The notes under the pieces were generated by a model. It did not search any database and had not been told where the DNA came from. It saw only the letters and a program-made list of their open reading frames with translations. Below, one piece after another: positions 47,016 to 56,085 of a DNA stretch of 64,000 nt. The translations under genes were made by a program, and so were the position numbers. This stretch comes from Lunularia cruciata (lineage: Eukaryota > Streptophyta > Marchantiopsida > Lunulariales > Lunulariaceae), in the NCBI GenBank assembly GCA_948567375.1, contig OX419758.1, positions 43,777,001 through 43,841,000 of the forward strand, in the 5' to 3' direction. The first letter of the stretch is position 1, and each line of letters begins with the position of its first letter.

Positions 47016-47558
47016 TCAAGTACATCTAGGACATAACCATTGTCCCTGAGGAACCACCGTGAGGGGAGGAGTCATACATGCCATATGCCATCCTCTCAAA
47101 CAGCTATCACACACTAACATAGTAGCAGCTCCACCACAAGAGCCACATAACATACACCTCAAACCTGCACGTACAAGTGCCAAGCTTGGGTCCATAGTAC
47201 CATCAATGTTTGGAAGGTGGCATGGCGCACAATTGCGCACATGATCCTTCCAAACAACACCATCATGTCCTTCTAACACAAGGACTCTAGATGGCAAAAC
47301 CTCGCGCACTCTCAAGATAGTGCGGCCTGTAGAAACATCAAGTGTCATCGGTGTTGTCTGCTGTAGATATACATAGTTGCATGGATGAAATTGACGGATC
47401 AAGGGTCTATAACATCCTCCTCGAATGGTAGCATAGCGTAAAGTATCTCTATGCTGAGCAATCGCCAAGTTCTCAAAGGCCATCGGCATCACTCTCCGAA
47501 AGATCTCTGCCCGCTGAGAACATGCGCTCATCCATACATCGGGGTCATCCAAGTCCAA
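47016..47558 (-). CDS. Integrase C-terminal module with PHD finger
   Basis: 180 codons in a frame offset from the integrase core. Residues ~55-118 form a GPY/F-like module (FHPCNYVYLQQ, TLDVSTGRTILRV, VLVLEGHDGVVWKDHVRN, APCHLP). Residues 135-179 are a complete C4HC3 PHD finger: Cys135, Cys138, Cys150, Cys153, His158, Cys161, Cys176 and Cys179, with the usual Trp (WLCPRC) two residues before the last pair. PHD fingers read histone H3 tail states. By analogy with integrase chromodomains of chromoviruses, this one may guide insertion. The old copy keeps the same region (59590-59799) with two of the zinc ligand pairs damaged. Confidence 0.85.
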   Translation of the reverse strand: MDLDDPDVWMSACSQRAEIFRRVMPMAFENLAIAQHRDTLRYATIRGGCYRPLIRQFHPCNYVYLQQTTPMTLDVSTGRTILRVREVLPSRVLVLEGHDGVVWKDHVRNCAPCHLPNIDGTMDPSLALVRAGLRCMLCGSCGGAATMLVCDSCLRGWHMACMTPPLTVVPQGQWLCPRCT

Positions 47559-47697
47559 AACTACAGTAGCATCTCGACGAATGGCTGCAGGTAAATCTGG
47601 ATCTTGTCCATAGAGTAGAAAGTTATGGAGAGAAGGATGCTAAGGAGGCTTGCCGGCTGAACCGATAGCCCATGGCCAACGAAGGTAACTGGAGATC

Positions 47698-48594
47698 CTA
47701 ATCTCCCAAGTGGCCTCTCTGCAAACCATACTTTCGCAATCCTCTCTTCACCGTCTGAACCACTCTCTCTGCTAAGCCATCTGCCTCAGGGTGATCTCGG
47801 GATGTAGTATGATGATCAATCAAAGCCTTGTCACACAAGACCTGAAACTCTCCCAAGAACTCTGTACCTTGATCAGTCAAAACCTCAACTGGTGCACCAA
47901 AATGACTAAGAACTCGATCCAGGAACGAGTAAGCTGTCCCTTCACTAGACTTGTCAGGAAGTGCCACCAACTCAATCCACTTGGAGAAGTGCTCCACCAT
48001 CACCAAAACATATCGATGATGTCTCACAGTCAATGGTAAAGGTCCAATGAAGTCTAAACTCCAATGGTAACCCAATCCCATGATAGGTAATGGGTGTAAC
48101 TGTGGCGTAGGAGCATTGAATGATGCTCTAACTCGGTCACAAACCACACATCTGGCAACAAACTGCTGTACCTCGGTCTGCATACCGCGCCACCAATAAT
48201 GACTCTGGAGTAAGCTATATGTATGCTTTACTCCAAAATGTCCTAGCTCCTCATGAGCATGACGGACCAATTGTGGTCTCTGTGATGGAAGTGGTACTAC
48301 TCGCACTCTACCATCCTCCCATACACGCAAAAGGTGTCTACCCTCCAATCTGAACCGTCTGGCCCGCTGAAGAACACGGTCTCTCTTCTTGGCCCCAACT
48401 GTGCCACCCACAACACCAGTGCGAAGATAGTCCATCACTAAGACATCATCATGAATGTCTCGCTGAACTGTACTAATATCTTCACTCTCTAGATCTGTGA
48501 CCTCAATAACTCCTCCTGTATGCGCTGAGAGAGATACCACCAAAGTCTCTGCAAATATACACAGAAAGGCCGATGCATGCCAACCTGGCACCAT
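47698..48594 (-). CDS. DDE integrase core of the nested element
   Basis: 298 open codons. A zinc-binding HHCC domain spans His114, His119, Cys149 and Cys152 (HEELGHFG, then CVVCDR). The catalytic core has Asp181 (SLDFIGPLP), Asp241 (LTDQGTEF) and Glu276 (GLAERVVQT), a D-x34-E spacing close to the usual D-x35-E. All three catalytic residues are present. The ~100 residues before the zinc domain include HAHEEL and VWEDGRVRV, typical of gypsy integrase N-termini. The frame shifts at both edges relative to RNase H and to the PHD module. Confidence 0.9.
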   Translation of the reverse strand: MVPGWHASAFLCIFAETLVVSLSAHTGGVIEVTDLESEDISTVQRDIHDDVLVMDYLRTGVVGGTVGAKKRDRVLQRARRFRLEGRHLLRVWEDGRVRVVPLPSQRPQLVRHAHEELGHFGVKHTYSLLQSHYWWRGMQTEVQQFVARCVVCDRVRASFNAPTPQLHPLPIMGLGYHWSLDFIGPLPLTVRHHRYVLVMVEHFSKWIELVALPDKSSEGTAYSFLDRVLSHFGAPVEVLTDQGTEFLGEFQVLCDKALIDHHTTSRDHPEADGLAERVVQTVKRGLRKYGLQRGHLGD

Positions 48595-48599
48595 CTCCT

Positions 48600-50402
48600 C
48601 ATCTGCTCACCATGCCAACGTGCTCCGGTCTAATCTTGCTGGTTGGGACATGGGTTTCTACTCAACCCATCTGCATCACGGTTCACCACTCCAGGTCTGT
48701 GAACAACAGTGAAATCATACTCTTGTAAAATCAGAGCCCATCATGCAAGCTTCCCTGAAAGCTTGTCGGACTACATCAACCACTTCAGCGGCTGATGATT
48801 AGTGATGAGAGTGAAGGGGTTACCAAATAGGTAATATCGGAAATGTGCTACTGCCCAAACTGCTGCCAAGCACTCTCCCTCATATGAACTATACTTCACC
48901 TCCGCTGAATTGTTGGAGCGACTAGCATAGGCCACCACAAACTCCTTCTCCTCATCATCATGTTGGGTGAGCACCGCTCCAAGCCCCAACATACTCCAAT
49001 CAGTGTGAACCTGAAATGGTCGTCCCCTGATCGGTCTTCTCAAAATAGGAGCAGATGTCAACCTCTCCTTGAGCTCTACAAAAGCTCTCTCCTGCTCATC
49101 TCCCCAACACCACTCCTATGTAAGCTTGGTCAGCTTCGTCAAGGCCTTGGCAATGGCACTAAATCCTCTAACATAGCGGCGATAGAAGTTCACCAACCCA
49201 AGGAATGCTCGCACTCTGCTCACATCCGGAGGCCGAGGAATACGTGCAATAGCCTACACCTTGGTCTGCTGGACACCAAGTCCTCCGGGGTAGATAGTGT
49301 GACCCAAATACTCAACCTGCTCGTGGAAGAACCTACACTTCCCAGGATGTAATTTGAGTCCATGAGATCTCAACCTCTCAAACACCTCCAACAACTGTCT
49401 TTCATGCTCCTCCACAGTAGTGCTATAGACCAAAATGTCATCAATATAACACCGAGCAAAATCCAATCCAGCTAGGATCCTATCCATGACCCTCTGGAAC
49501 TCAGCAGGAGCGTTCTTCAACCCAAATGGTAAGAACCTCCACTAATATAACACATCCTTGCCGTGAGGATCAATAGCCCAAAATGTTGTCTTGGACTTAT
49601 CCTCCTCCCTGATCAGCAACTGATGATATCCCGCTTGAAGATCCAAAGTACTGAAGACCTTTGCATGCCCAATCGCATCAAAAATCTCCTCCGGTGTAGG
49701 CATGGCATATCGATCAGCCCTGGTCTGTCGGTTGATAGGATGGTAATCTCCACACATCTGCCTATCTGTATAGTTGCCATGCATATCCTTCTTGGCTGGC
49801 ATCACTGTTGCTGATGCATACTCTCCATGTGAAATCTCCACCAAACCAGCCTCAAAAAGGTCACTACTCCGGCTCTGAATCAATGTCCTCTCCATATCAT
49901 TATATCGATAAGGACGTCGGAAAACAGGTGTGTTGCTAGTCAGCTCAATCCGTATACCAAGTCCCTTCAGAGCACCCAAATCCTTCATACTGTAGGCAAA
50001 ACAACTCGTGTGACTCCTCAAGAACCTCCAAACCCTCCGTCTTTCCTCTCCAGTAAGCTTGGGTCCAAGATCTGGCTCCCAAGTATCCTCTGTAATTGTA
50101 GTAGGAGTGGAAGACGTACTGACTGGCTGCTACACTGGGCCCTTGGGAGCAATACTGTCATGCTCCCGACCACTAGAGGTCCCAACCTCTATGTGAAAAA
50201 CTCCCTCCACTCTGGCTGCAAGCTCTACACGTCCTCTGGCTGCATCCCATGTGGACCAAGGGTGTAATCCAAGTAGCCCATGCTCACCTCGATGGACTCC
50301 AAGTAGACCACTCTCCCTAGTAGCTACTGGATGTGTCCCAAGAATACCATGTCCACTCGGTCCATCGCCCCCAGCATATGCCTGAATCATCTTGATAGGC
50401 AT
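48600..50402 (-). pseudogene. Reverse transcriptase and RNase H of the nested element
   Basis: One frame throughout, interrupted by stops. A Gly/His-rich linker (50402-50130) precedes RT, which starts near 50000 with RPYRYNDMER. Then come the fingers (DYHPINRQT), palm Asp (FSTLDLQAGYHQL), PFGLKNAPAEFQRVMD and the YIDD site in CYIDDILVYS. RNase H shows VHTDWSMLGLGAVL, EGECLAAVWA and TNHQPLKWLM. In the last motif Asn replaces the catalytic Asp that the old copy keeps (IDHQPLKWLM). Stops occur at the methyltransferase-side linker, after KDVLY, after QQTKV, at KLT-EW and twice after KWLM. Confidence 0.85.
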
Positions 50403-51462
50403 GGCTCACAAGTGTCCGAGTGGTGATGCCTATCAAGCGCATCCTACGCTGCTCTGCCAAACCAAGGCTCACAATCCAGGTCAAACAGTTCAAGTCCATA
50501 GCCTGACCTAACACCTGACGCTTGGATGCCTCTGACACTACTGGAAAAGCGGTAATACCAGTGCGAAAACCCATCGCCCGCTCTCTCTCATCAGCATTGG
50601 GCTCCACCAACTGCTGTAACTGTGAGTCCCAAACAAGTCCATGTCCTCCCTCTCGAAAAGCATGAGAGCTTGGGAAACTCATGAGTGTGGGAAATGCAGC
50701 TCTAGGCTGTCCAACTAGGTTCACCACTGCCATAGGTGACCTATCAACCACTACCACTGTTTGAGACTGACGTCCAACATCCAAGATATCATCAACAAGA
50801 ATGTGGTCTAGTCGTTGAATCCCATCATAACTACGCCGTAGAACCTCTCTGGGTAAGAGGTTCGTCCACCAAAGACAAAGACGATGAGCCCGTGATCCCA
50901 CTCTGGCTGCATCTAACAATACAGCAGGTCCCATCCATGAATGGAGCTGATGTGTACTCGCCACCACTCTAGTGCGAGAATCACCCATCAATGGAACGTT
51001 CTCCAAAAGGTAAGCTGGAGAAACAGACTGAGGAACCTGGAGATGTCGTAGCATCCGTAACATCTCCCAAAACACACCAAAACAAGGATCTTGAAGACCC
51101 AAACCACGGCCCGCACGTGTATGTCCCTGACATGGCCATCCAAAAATCACCAAGTGAATAGGCCCATGTCTCTCTAGGTCATGCGCCCCCAGTAAGGAAA
51201 TGTCTCCTGGTAAGGCCTTCTGGTAACCTCTGACTGCTGACATTGGTAATAACTCCGGATACCGATAGGCCAAGTGTGCCACATGATGTAGAGAGACTCG
51301 CCTAGCAGTCTCATCTCTCTCTACATACAAGTACCTCTGTACTCGGATACCCGCCTGTAACACCGCAGCTAGTCCGGTGCTGATCCCACCAAACAACTCC
51401 AATAGGCATATCCCCTCTACTGGGTACTGCCAAGCAATGAGTGTGGTATCCAGAGGTGTCAA
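50317..51462 (-). CDS. C5 cytosine DNA methyltransferase domain inside Pol
   Basis: 381 open codons in the same frame as the downstream half of protease, so the domain is part of the polyprotein. Motifs in linear order: I LLELFGGISTGL (20-31), II YLYVERDE (44-51), IV VIFGWPCQGHTRAGRG (105-120, catalytic Cys111), VI YLLENVP (151-157, Glu154), VIII LLDAARVGSRAHRL (182-195), and IX/X ERERAMGF (292-299) with QVLGQAM (316-322). This unpermuted order and the RERAMGF ending resemble the DRM/DNMT3 group. The target-recognition region (about 200-285) is short. All catalytic residues are intact. The frame changes just after the domain, near 50400. Confidence 0.9.
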   Translation of the reverse strand: MTPLDTTLIAWQYPVEGICLLELFGGISTGLAAVLQAGIRVQRYLYVERDETARRVSLHHVAHLAYRYPELLPMSAVRGYQKALPGDISLLGAHDLERHGPIHLVIFGWPCQGHTRAGRGLGLQDPCFGVFWEMLRMLRHLQVPQSVSPAYLLENVPLMGDSRTRVVASTHQLHSWMGPAVLLDAARVGSRAHRLCLWWTNLLPREVLRRSYDGIQRLDHILVDDILDVGRQSQTVVVVDRSPMAVVNLVGQPRAAFPTLMSFPSSHAFREGGHGLVWDSQLQQLVEPNADERERAMGFRTGITAFPVVSEASKRQVLGQAMDLNCLTWIVSLGLAEQRRMRLIGITTRTLVSHAYQDDSGICWGRWTEWTWYSWDTSSSY

Positions 51463-51531
51463 AGTAATCGCCTCTGGAGGCTCATCCTCACACTCATCCC
51501 CTGATGGTACAAAGGCTCCACTCCAAGCCTG

Positions 51532-52172
51532 CTACACCAACTGATCTGCATGCTGCTGCAATGCCTCCTCTGAACTCCACAATGGAACATCCAAGGTGGA
51601 TGGAACAATCCCACTCGTACTCCAAAGTCGAGTGATCTCCTTTGGTACTGGAGTATCCTCTGCATGGGCGTTCCCCTCCAACAAGTCACCAGGCCAAGTA
51701 ACTGCACCGCTGAAAGCTAAAACTGATGCTGCCATGGTCCCGGACTGTAGTGAGCCAAGACTGCCACTATTGAAGCATACTGGTAGGTGACATACCCGTC
51801 CCTCACCAGACTGCCAACCAGGTCTATAAGAGGTTGTCTCTTCCCAATAGTCAATGCTGAAACCCATAGGGTATAACATTGCTCCCCCAACTAGCACATC
51901 ATATGACTCAGCTATCGTTGCAATAGCCTGAGCTCTCACCACCGAGCTATCAGTCGGATGACCAGGCTGAACCTGGACAACGAGCTCTCCACTATGATGT
52001 ACTGTGTCGAACCACCACCAAGAGATGTCTGGATCTGAAATGGACACCTTTCCACATCAGTCTTCCGTAACTCCAGTCCAACAACTGTAGCCTTCCCCAA
52101 CATAAGGAGCTGCGCACCAGAGTCTAACAAGACTCTCTGTGGTGTATAGACCTTCCCTGAAGGTCCCACCAA
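51532..52172 (-). pseudogene. Retropepsin-type aspartic protease of the nested element
   Basis: The first part (52172-51936) has VLLDSGAQLLML with the catalytic D-S-G and LGKATVVGLEL. The second part (from 52047, another frame) has ELVVQVQPGHP, VVRAQAIATI and the C-terminal flap region SYDVLVGGAMLYPMGFSIDYW. A one-base frame change between the two parts near 51990 is also present in the old copy. Downstream to 51532 lies a linker rich in Trp/Ser, then a TAG stop and the methyltransferase in the same frame. Confidence 0.8.
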
Positions 52173-52187
52173 ACGAAAGATCCCCCT

Positions 52188-53036
52188 CTAGTTATCCAAT
52201 AGGACAACACCAGGTGTAAACCGTGCTCTCTCAAAGGCTGGTCTAGCTGGCAACTCCTCCAGTCTAGCTGTTGCTGCCTGCCATAAACCACTGGTCGTTG
52301 AACGGATCCCATGCTCCTCAACCAAGTCAGATCCACTACCAACCACCTCTGCTCTAGTAGTAGGAACTGCACCATCCCTACTCTCACACAACGTGGCAGC
52401 CAACCGGAATACTGGGGCTTGGTCAACTCCCAATGTAAACATGTCACTGGCTGAAAATAAAGGATGCCGCATAATCAGCTGAGCCGCCCCCAACATCATG
52501 CTAGACTCAGTTTGTGTAGTAGCAGGTGGCTGACTAGCAGGTACTCCATCACCACCTACCACACCTGCACTGGGACATCTAGGAACCATGGATGATGTCT
52601 GTAATACCTCAGATAGCGTGAAAGACTGGGGAAGTCTGACCTGTCTCCCAACCTCTCCTCTCTATGGGTCCAACTCCACTGATGCTCCTCTAGGCTCTAG
52701 AGCACGTACTGCACTCCTAGTCATTGCTGCAGATGCATCCACTTGTGCTGCTCCGCACATGAAGTCCAAAGCATCTCTATCACCAGCATATGAGGTGGAA
52801 GCCCCAGCACCCGAATCTGATCTCCTCTGAGCAATAGCCATACTAGCCAATCTCTGCTCCAACTGCTCAATCCGAGTAGCCATAGCTGTGTCAGAAGTAA
52901 GGGCAGGTACTGCACCCCTACTAGGTGTAGATCCTCTACCACCACCTCTACCACCTCGTCCTCCATGAACTGGAGCTCCTCTACTACCAGCCATAGCAGC
53001 CCTACCACTCCGTAACTCCGGGTGTAGGTCAAAACA
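52188..53036 (-). pseudogene. Gag C-terminal / linker frame of the nested element
   Basis: Begins right after the second zinc-knuckle-like motif, in a frame different from gag. It contains a Gly/Arg-rich stretch (GGRGGRGGGRGS), a short coiled-coil (ATRIEQLEQRLASMA) and a linker ending ARLEELPARPAF and FTPGVVLLDN. It is continuous in frame with the D-S-G part of protease apart from TAG stops at 52662 and near 52188. Both frame and protein sequence are conserved with the old copy (MASMAIAQRR), so it is genuinely coding. Confidence 0.75.
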
Positions 53037-54403
53037 CCGGTCACTAGTGTGCCAAATCTGTGGCAGTGCTCACACTGCCTCTGTGCTGGCTGTGATGCAC
53101 CAGAGGTATTAGGTCCGCTGCCCTGAGTACACTCTCTCCTATGGTGAGGTCCACCACAAGTCCAACAAGCAACACCACCACTCACTGGCTGATGCTGACC
53201 CGAAAATGAGGGTAAGGGTCTAACTCCACTAGGCCCTCCACTTGCTCCATAGGATCTGGGCTGTCCACCCTGTCCTCGAAAACCAACTGGGCGTGGTGCA
53301 CTCTACTGCTGCACTCTAGCAAAAGTCACAGCTGTGGATGAGGTCTCCCTACCAAATCCAGATGTCACCACTCTCTCCTCCACCATGTTGAGCTCAATAC
53401 GCTCAGCCAAACCAAATACTATTGCCAAAGTGGGCAAAGTAGCCTGCAACAACGTAACATCACGAACTCTACGTTGCAACTCCCTGTCCAGTATCCCATA
53501 CCAAAACTGGACTGCATGGGCCTCAGTAACTCCCTGAGTGAAACTGATCAGCTGCCTCATGCGAGTATATGCCTCGCGTAGGCTCTCTCCAGCCTTTCGC
53601 TGGAACTCCTGCAAGCTCCTCAGCTTATCAGTCCGCACTCCCTGGTAGTTCTACCTCAAACATAGGAAGAACTCAACCATGGGGTTAAACCCCAGTACCA
53701 CACCACCTCCTGCAGCGGTACCTCCACTCGTAGTAGCACTATCTCCAGCTAGTGCACCTCCAATAGCTCCACCAACACTACTCAAGCTAGAACTCGTGGG
53801 TACAGCCGATCTACTCCTAGCCACCGAGCCTGAAGTAATGGAGACATAGTGTGGAGACCAATAATATCTCCATAACTCAATCTCCTCTAAATGAGCTCTC
53901 CTGAACTCATGGTAGTCATCCATCGGTGGACCCTCCAGATGTTGGAACAACCCCTTCCATGCCATGAAGGATGTGAACAAAGTCGGGTTCCGCATTTGCT
54001 GCAGATCACACCAACTATCAAACTCCTGGATGAAGTCATCCAACTCAATGGTACCCACTATACCAGAGTAACGCCTAGGGCCTTTGGATGCCCCATAAAT
54101 CTTGTCTATGTCCCACAACAACGGTGCGGACACACCAAGTGCACTCTCAACTGAATCAGCTCCTGTGTCAAACTCCAACTCAGAGTTAATCTCCTCCCTC
54201 ACTGGGACCTGAGATACAGGCTGATACCGAGCACCACTCCGAGTAAACCCACTGCGTACTGCAGGGCTAACTCCTCTGGAATCTCCAAAGAGCTCCGTCG
54301 TGACCACGTAACTGCAACAACAAACCCGAACCACCATCTGCAACCACAAGTCACAACCGCAAGTGCCCCACCAAGTGCCAACACCACCACGTGCCAACAC
54401 CAA
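53037..54403 (-). pseudogene. Gag of the nested element
   Basis: Capsid-like helices LDDFIQEFDSWCDL, FTSFMAWKGLFQHLEG, YHEFRRAHLEEIEL, REAYTRMRQLISF and FWYGILDREL are followed by a zinc knuckle CWTCGGPHHRREC and a second one starting CEHCHRFG. TAG stops at 53651 and 53303 split it; the old copy has a Gln codon (CAA) at the first. The likely start region (VTTELFGDS) has ACG where the old copy has ATG (39743), so the initiator may be mutated or lie further upstream. Confidence 0.8.
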
Positions 54404-55633
54404 CTAGACACCACCCACTAATGTAACTCTAACCGAGATAACTACACTAGGGGAAAGGCAACATGTAACCTGCCATCATAACACGCACTCTCACGGTCTG
54501 CAGGTCATCACTTCCTGCCTCACCGGAGAGAAACAAAGGTAGTCTGACTGGTCATCACTCTAGCCTCACCACCGAGAGCACACCAGAGCACCAACGCTCA
54601 AAAGTCAGGGCACCTCACACAAACGTGGTGCACAAACAGGAAGCAGAGAATGGAGGGGATCCAATCACAAGAAATCTAAACAAAAACCCTCCATCTCATA
54701 ACACAACACGGGACTAACTCTGCCACCATTTGGCATTTGACATAAGAGCAGTTCGTATCTAAGTCCTAAACTACCAGGATCACCAAGAATGAGATCAAAC
54801 TACCTCTCCTAGCCAAAGCTACATGTGTATAGATAACAATGGTGCAGTCACTAGGACAACAAGTGAGGGTGGACCAATTGGCTAGGGCACCAGTCTAGGA
54901 ACAAGAGATCTAGGGGTCAAACCCTATTGCACACAATCTAGCAAGAAAGGCAGATTTTGCCAACCAATGACCAAGATCTACTCTAAACTAGCTAGCCTCA
55001 CACCAGCAAGCTGGCTTGCTGGCCCTTCTGGCCCTTCGTAGCCTCTCATAGCCCACAGCCCTATGCCTCAAAACGCCGAAATTCAGCCAAATGAGGCCTT
55101 TCTTGTTGCCACTTCGAACCTCCTCCAAAATTGGCGAAACTTCTCCAAATCTACAAAACTCATCCAAACTAGCGAAACTTCTCCAAATCTGGCCAAACAG
55201 CAAAACTCCTCCAATTCTGGCCCTAAATCTGACATAAAACCTAAAGATGGATGTCCGCCAAATCCCCCGCTAACTTTCCACTCGAGCCAAATTGACAAAA
55301 CGGGTTTTTCCAAATCACAATTTCATGAGAAGAGCTTTCCAACTCCACCTTCAATTTCACTTTCTGAGCCCAACTCGCAGCAAATTGGTCCTGCCTTCAC
55401 CTCCTGAGCTCAAAATCACAACACTACTCAAAAATTGCTCCTTCTTTGCTCAAAATTTGACCAGCGCTTCCGCACACCGTCCGCCTAACTGCCAAATTTG
55501 AATCACTTGAACGAGCTTCTGCACACTAGGGAAACACAGAACTTGAATCGAGCTACCACAATCCACCGAGCTTGGAGATACCACCAACACTCAAAGAGAT
55601 GCACCCGATTTCCCCTTGACTTCACTTCTCTGA
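54404..55633 (-). other. Leader of the nested element
   Basis: ~1.2 kb between B1 and gag without credible coding. Next to B1 the sense strand reads TCAGAGAAGTGAAG; with the preceding A it contains ATCAGAG, part of the initiator-Met tRNA primer-site consensus, but the match is short. Part of this leader (54462-54665) is similar to 56637-56825 inside the unknown insert. Confidence 0.6.
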
Positions 55634-56085
55634 TGTAATCAGATTGCTTAACACTTTAAACTCAACCCAACTCAAATCAGTACTTGATCTGTCACTCTAT
55701 AAACTGCCAACAACTGGGCACTGATTACAGTCAAGCCACACCCACTCAAGCATAGAGAATCCAGGTGACGCTCGCCGGCCTCTGTCCACCATAGCCAGGA
55801 ACTCGAAGGCTCAACATCAGAGAAGTGAGCTCTTTGGAGCTCACTTCGAAACTATACCTCCCTGGACTTGAGCTAGCACTGGAACCCTAATGGTCCCACT
55901 GACGGCACACTCGACGGTGTGAACGGTGCAAAGTGACGGTGGGCCCCACCGTGAAGTCAGTACCCCGAACACCAAATCAGACTGTCGGAAAGTAGTCCCT
56001 GAGAAACTACTAGAATAACTCTAACTACTATCACTGGAACTCCAATGTCCGAGCAACTAGATGCGGAACTACAAATGGTGTGACA
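55634..56085 (-). repeat. Left-end terminal repeat B1 of the nested element
   Basis: 452 bp forming the 5' end of the element in sense. It is nearly identical to B2 (46291-46739) and lacks the A segment. Confidence 0.9.

Larger units (their letters stand above)
46185..56085 (-). mobile_element. Nested 9.9-kb gypsy-type retrotransposon with DNA methyltransferase and PHD finger
   Basis: Inserted in the old copy, with TGAG on both sides (46181-46184 and 56086-56089). Its sense strand (minus) begins TGTCACACC and ends GCACGACA. Order in sense: repeat B, ~1.2-kb leader, gag, second gag/linker frame, protease, C5 methyltransferase, linker, RT, RNase H, DDE integrase, GPY/F-like module, PHD finger, purine tract, A, B, A. 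The coding region is broken by several stops (mostly TAG) and about five frame offsets, but most domains are intact and B copies are nearly identical. It is therefore a fairly recent insertion of a family whose active members should still be recognisable elsewhere in the genome. Confidence 0.9.

Noticed and set aside
50317-51462. Host methyltransferase gene interrupted by a transposon
   Set aside because: It is in frame with protease, sits between protease and RT, has no introns, and is at the same place in the older copy.
54988-55407. ORFs on both strands in the nested element's leader (up to 114 codons)
   Set aside because: Not conserved as protein with the old copy's leader; low-complexity 'cttctccaaat' repeats explain the open frames.
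46185-56085. Simple explanation of the terminal layout by post-insertion truncation of one LTR
   Set aside because: The same B-only left end and A-B-A right end occur in the independent old copy, and target repeats flank the nested copy exactly.
46185-56085. DIRS/Ngaro element with tyrosine recombinase
   Set aside because: A DDE integrase with zinc domain is clearly encoded and no tyrosine recombinase frame is seen.
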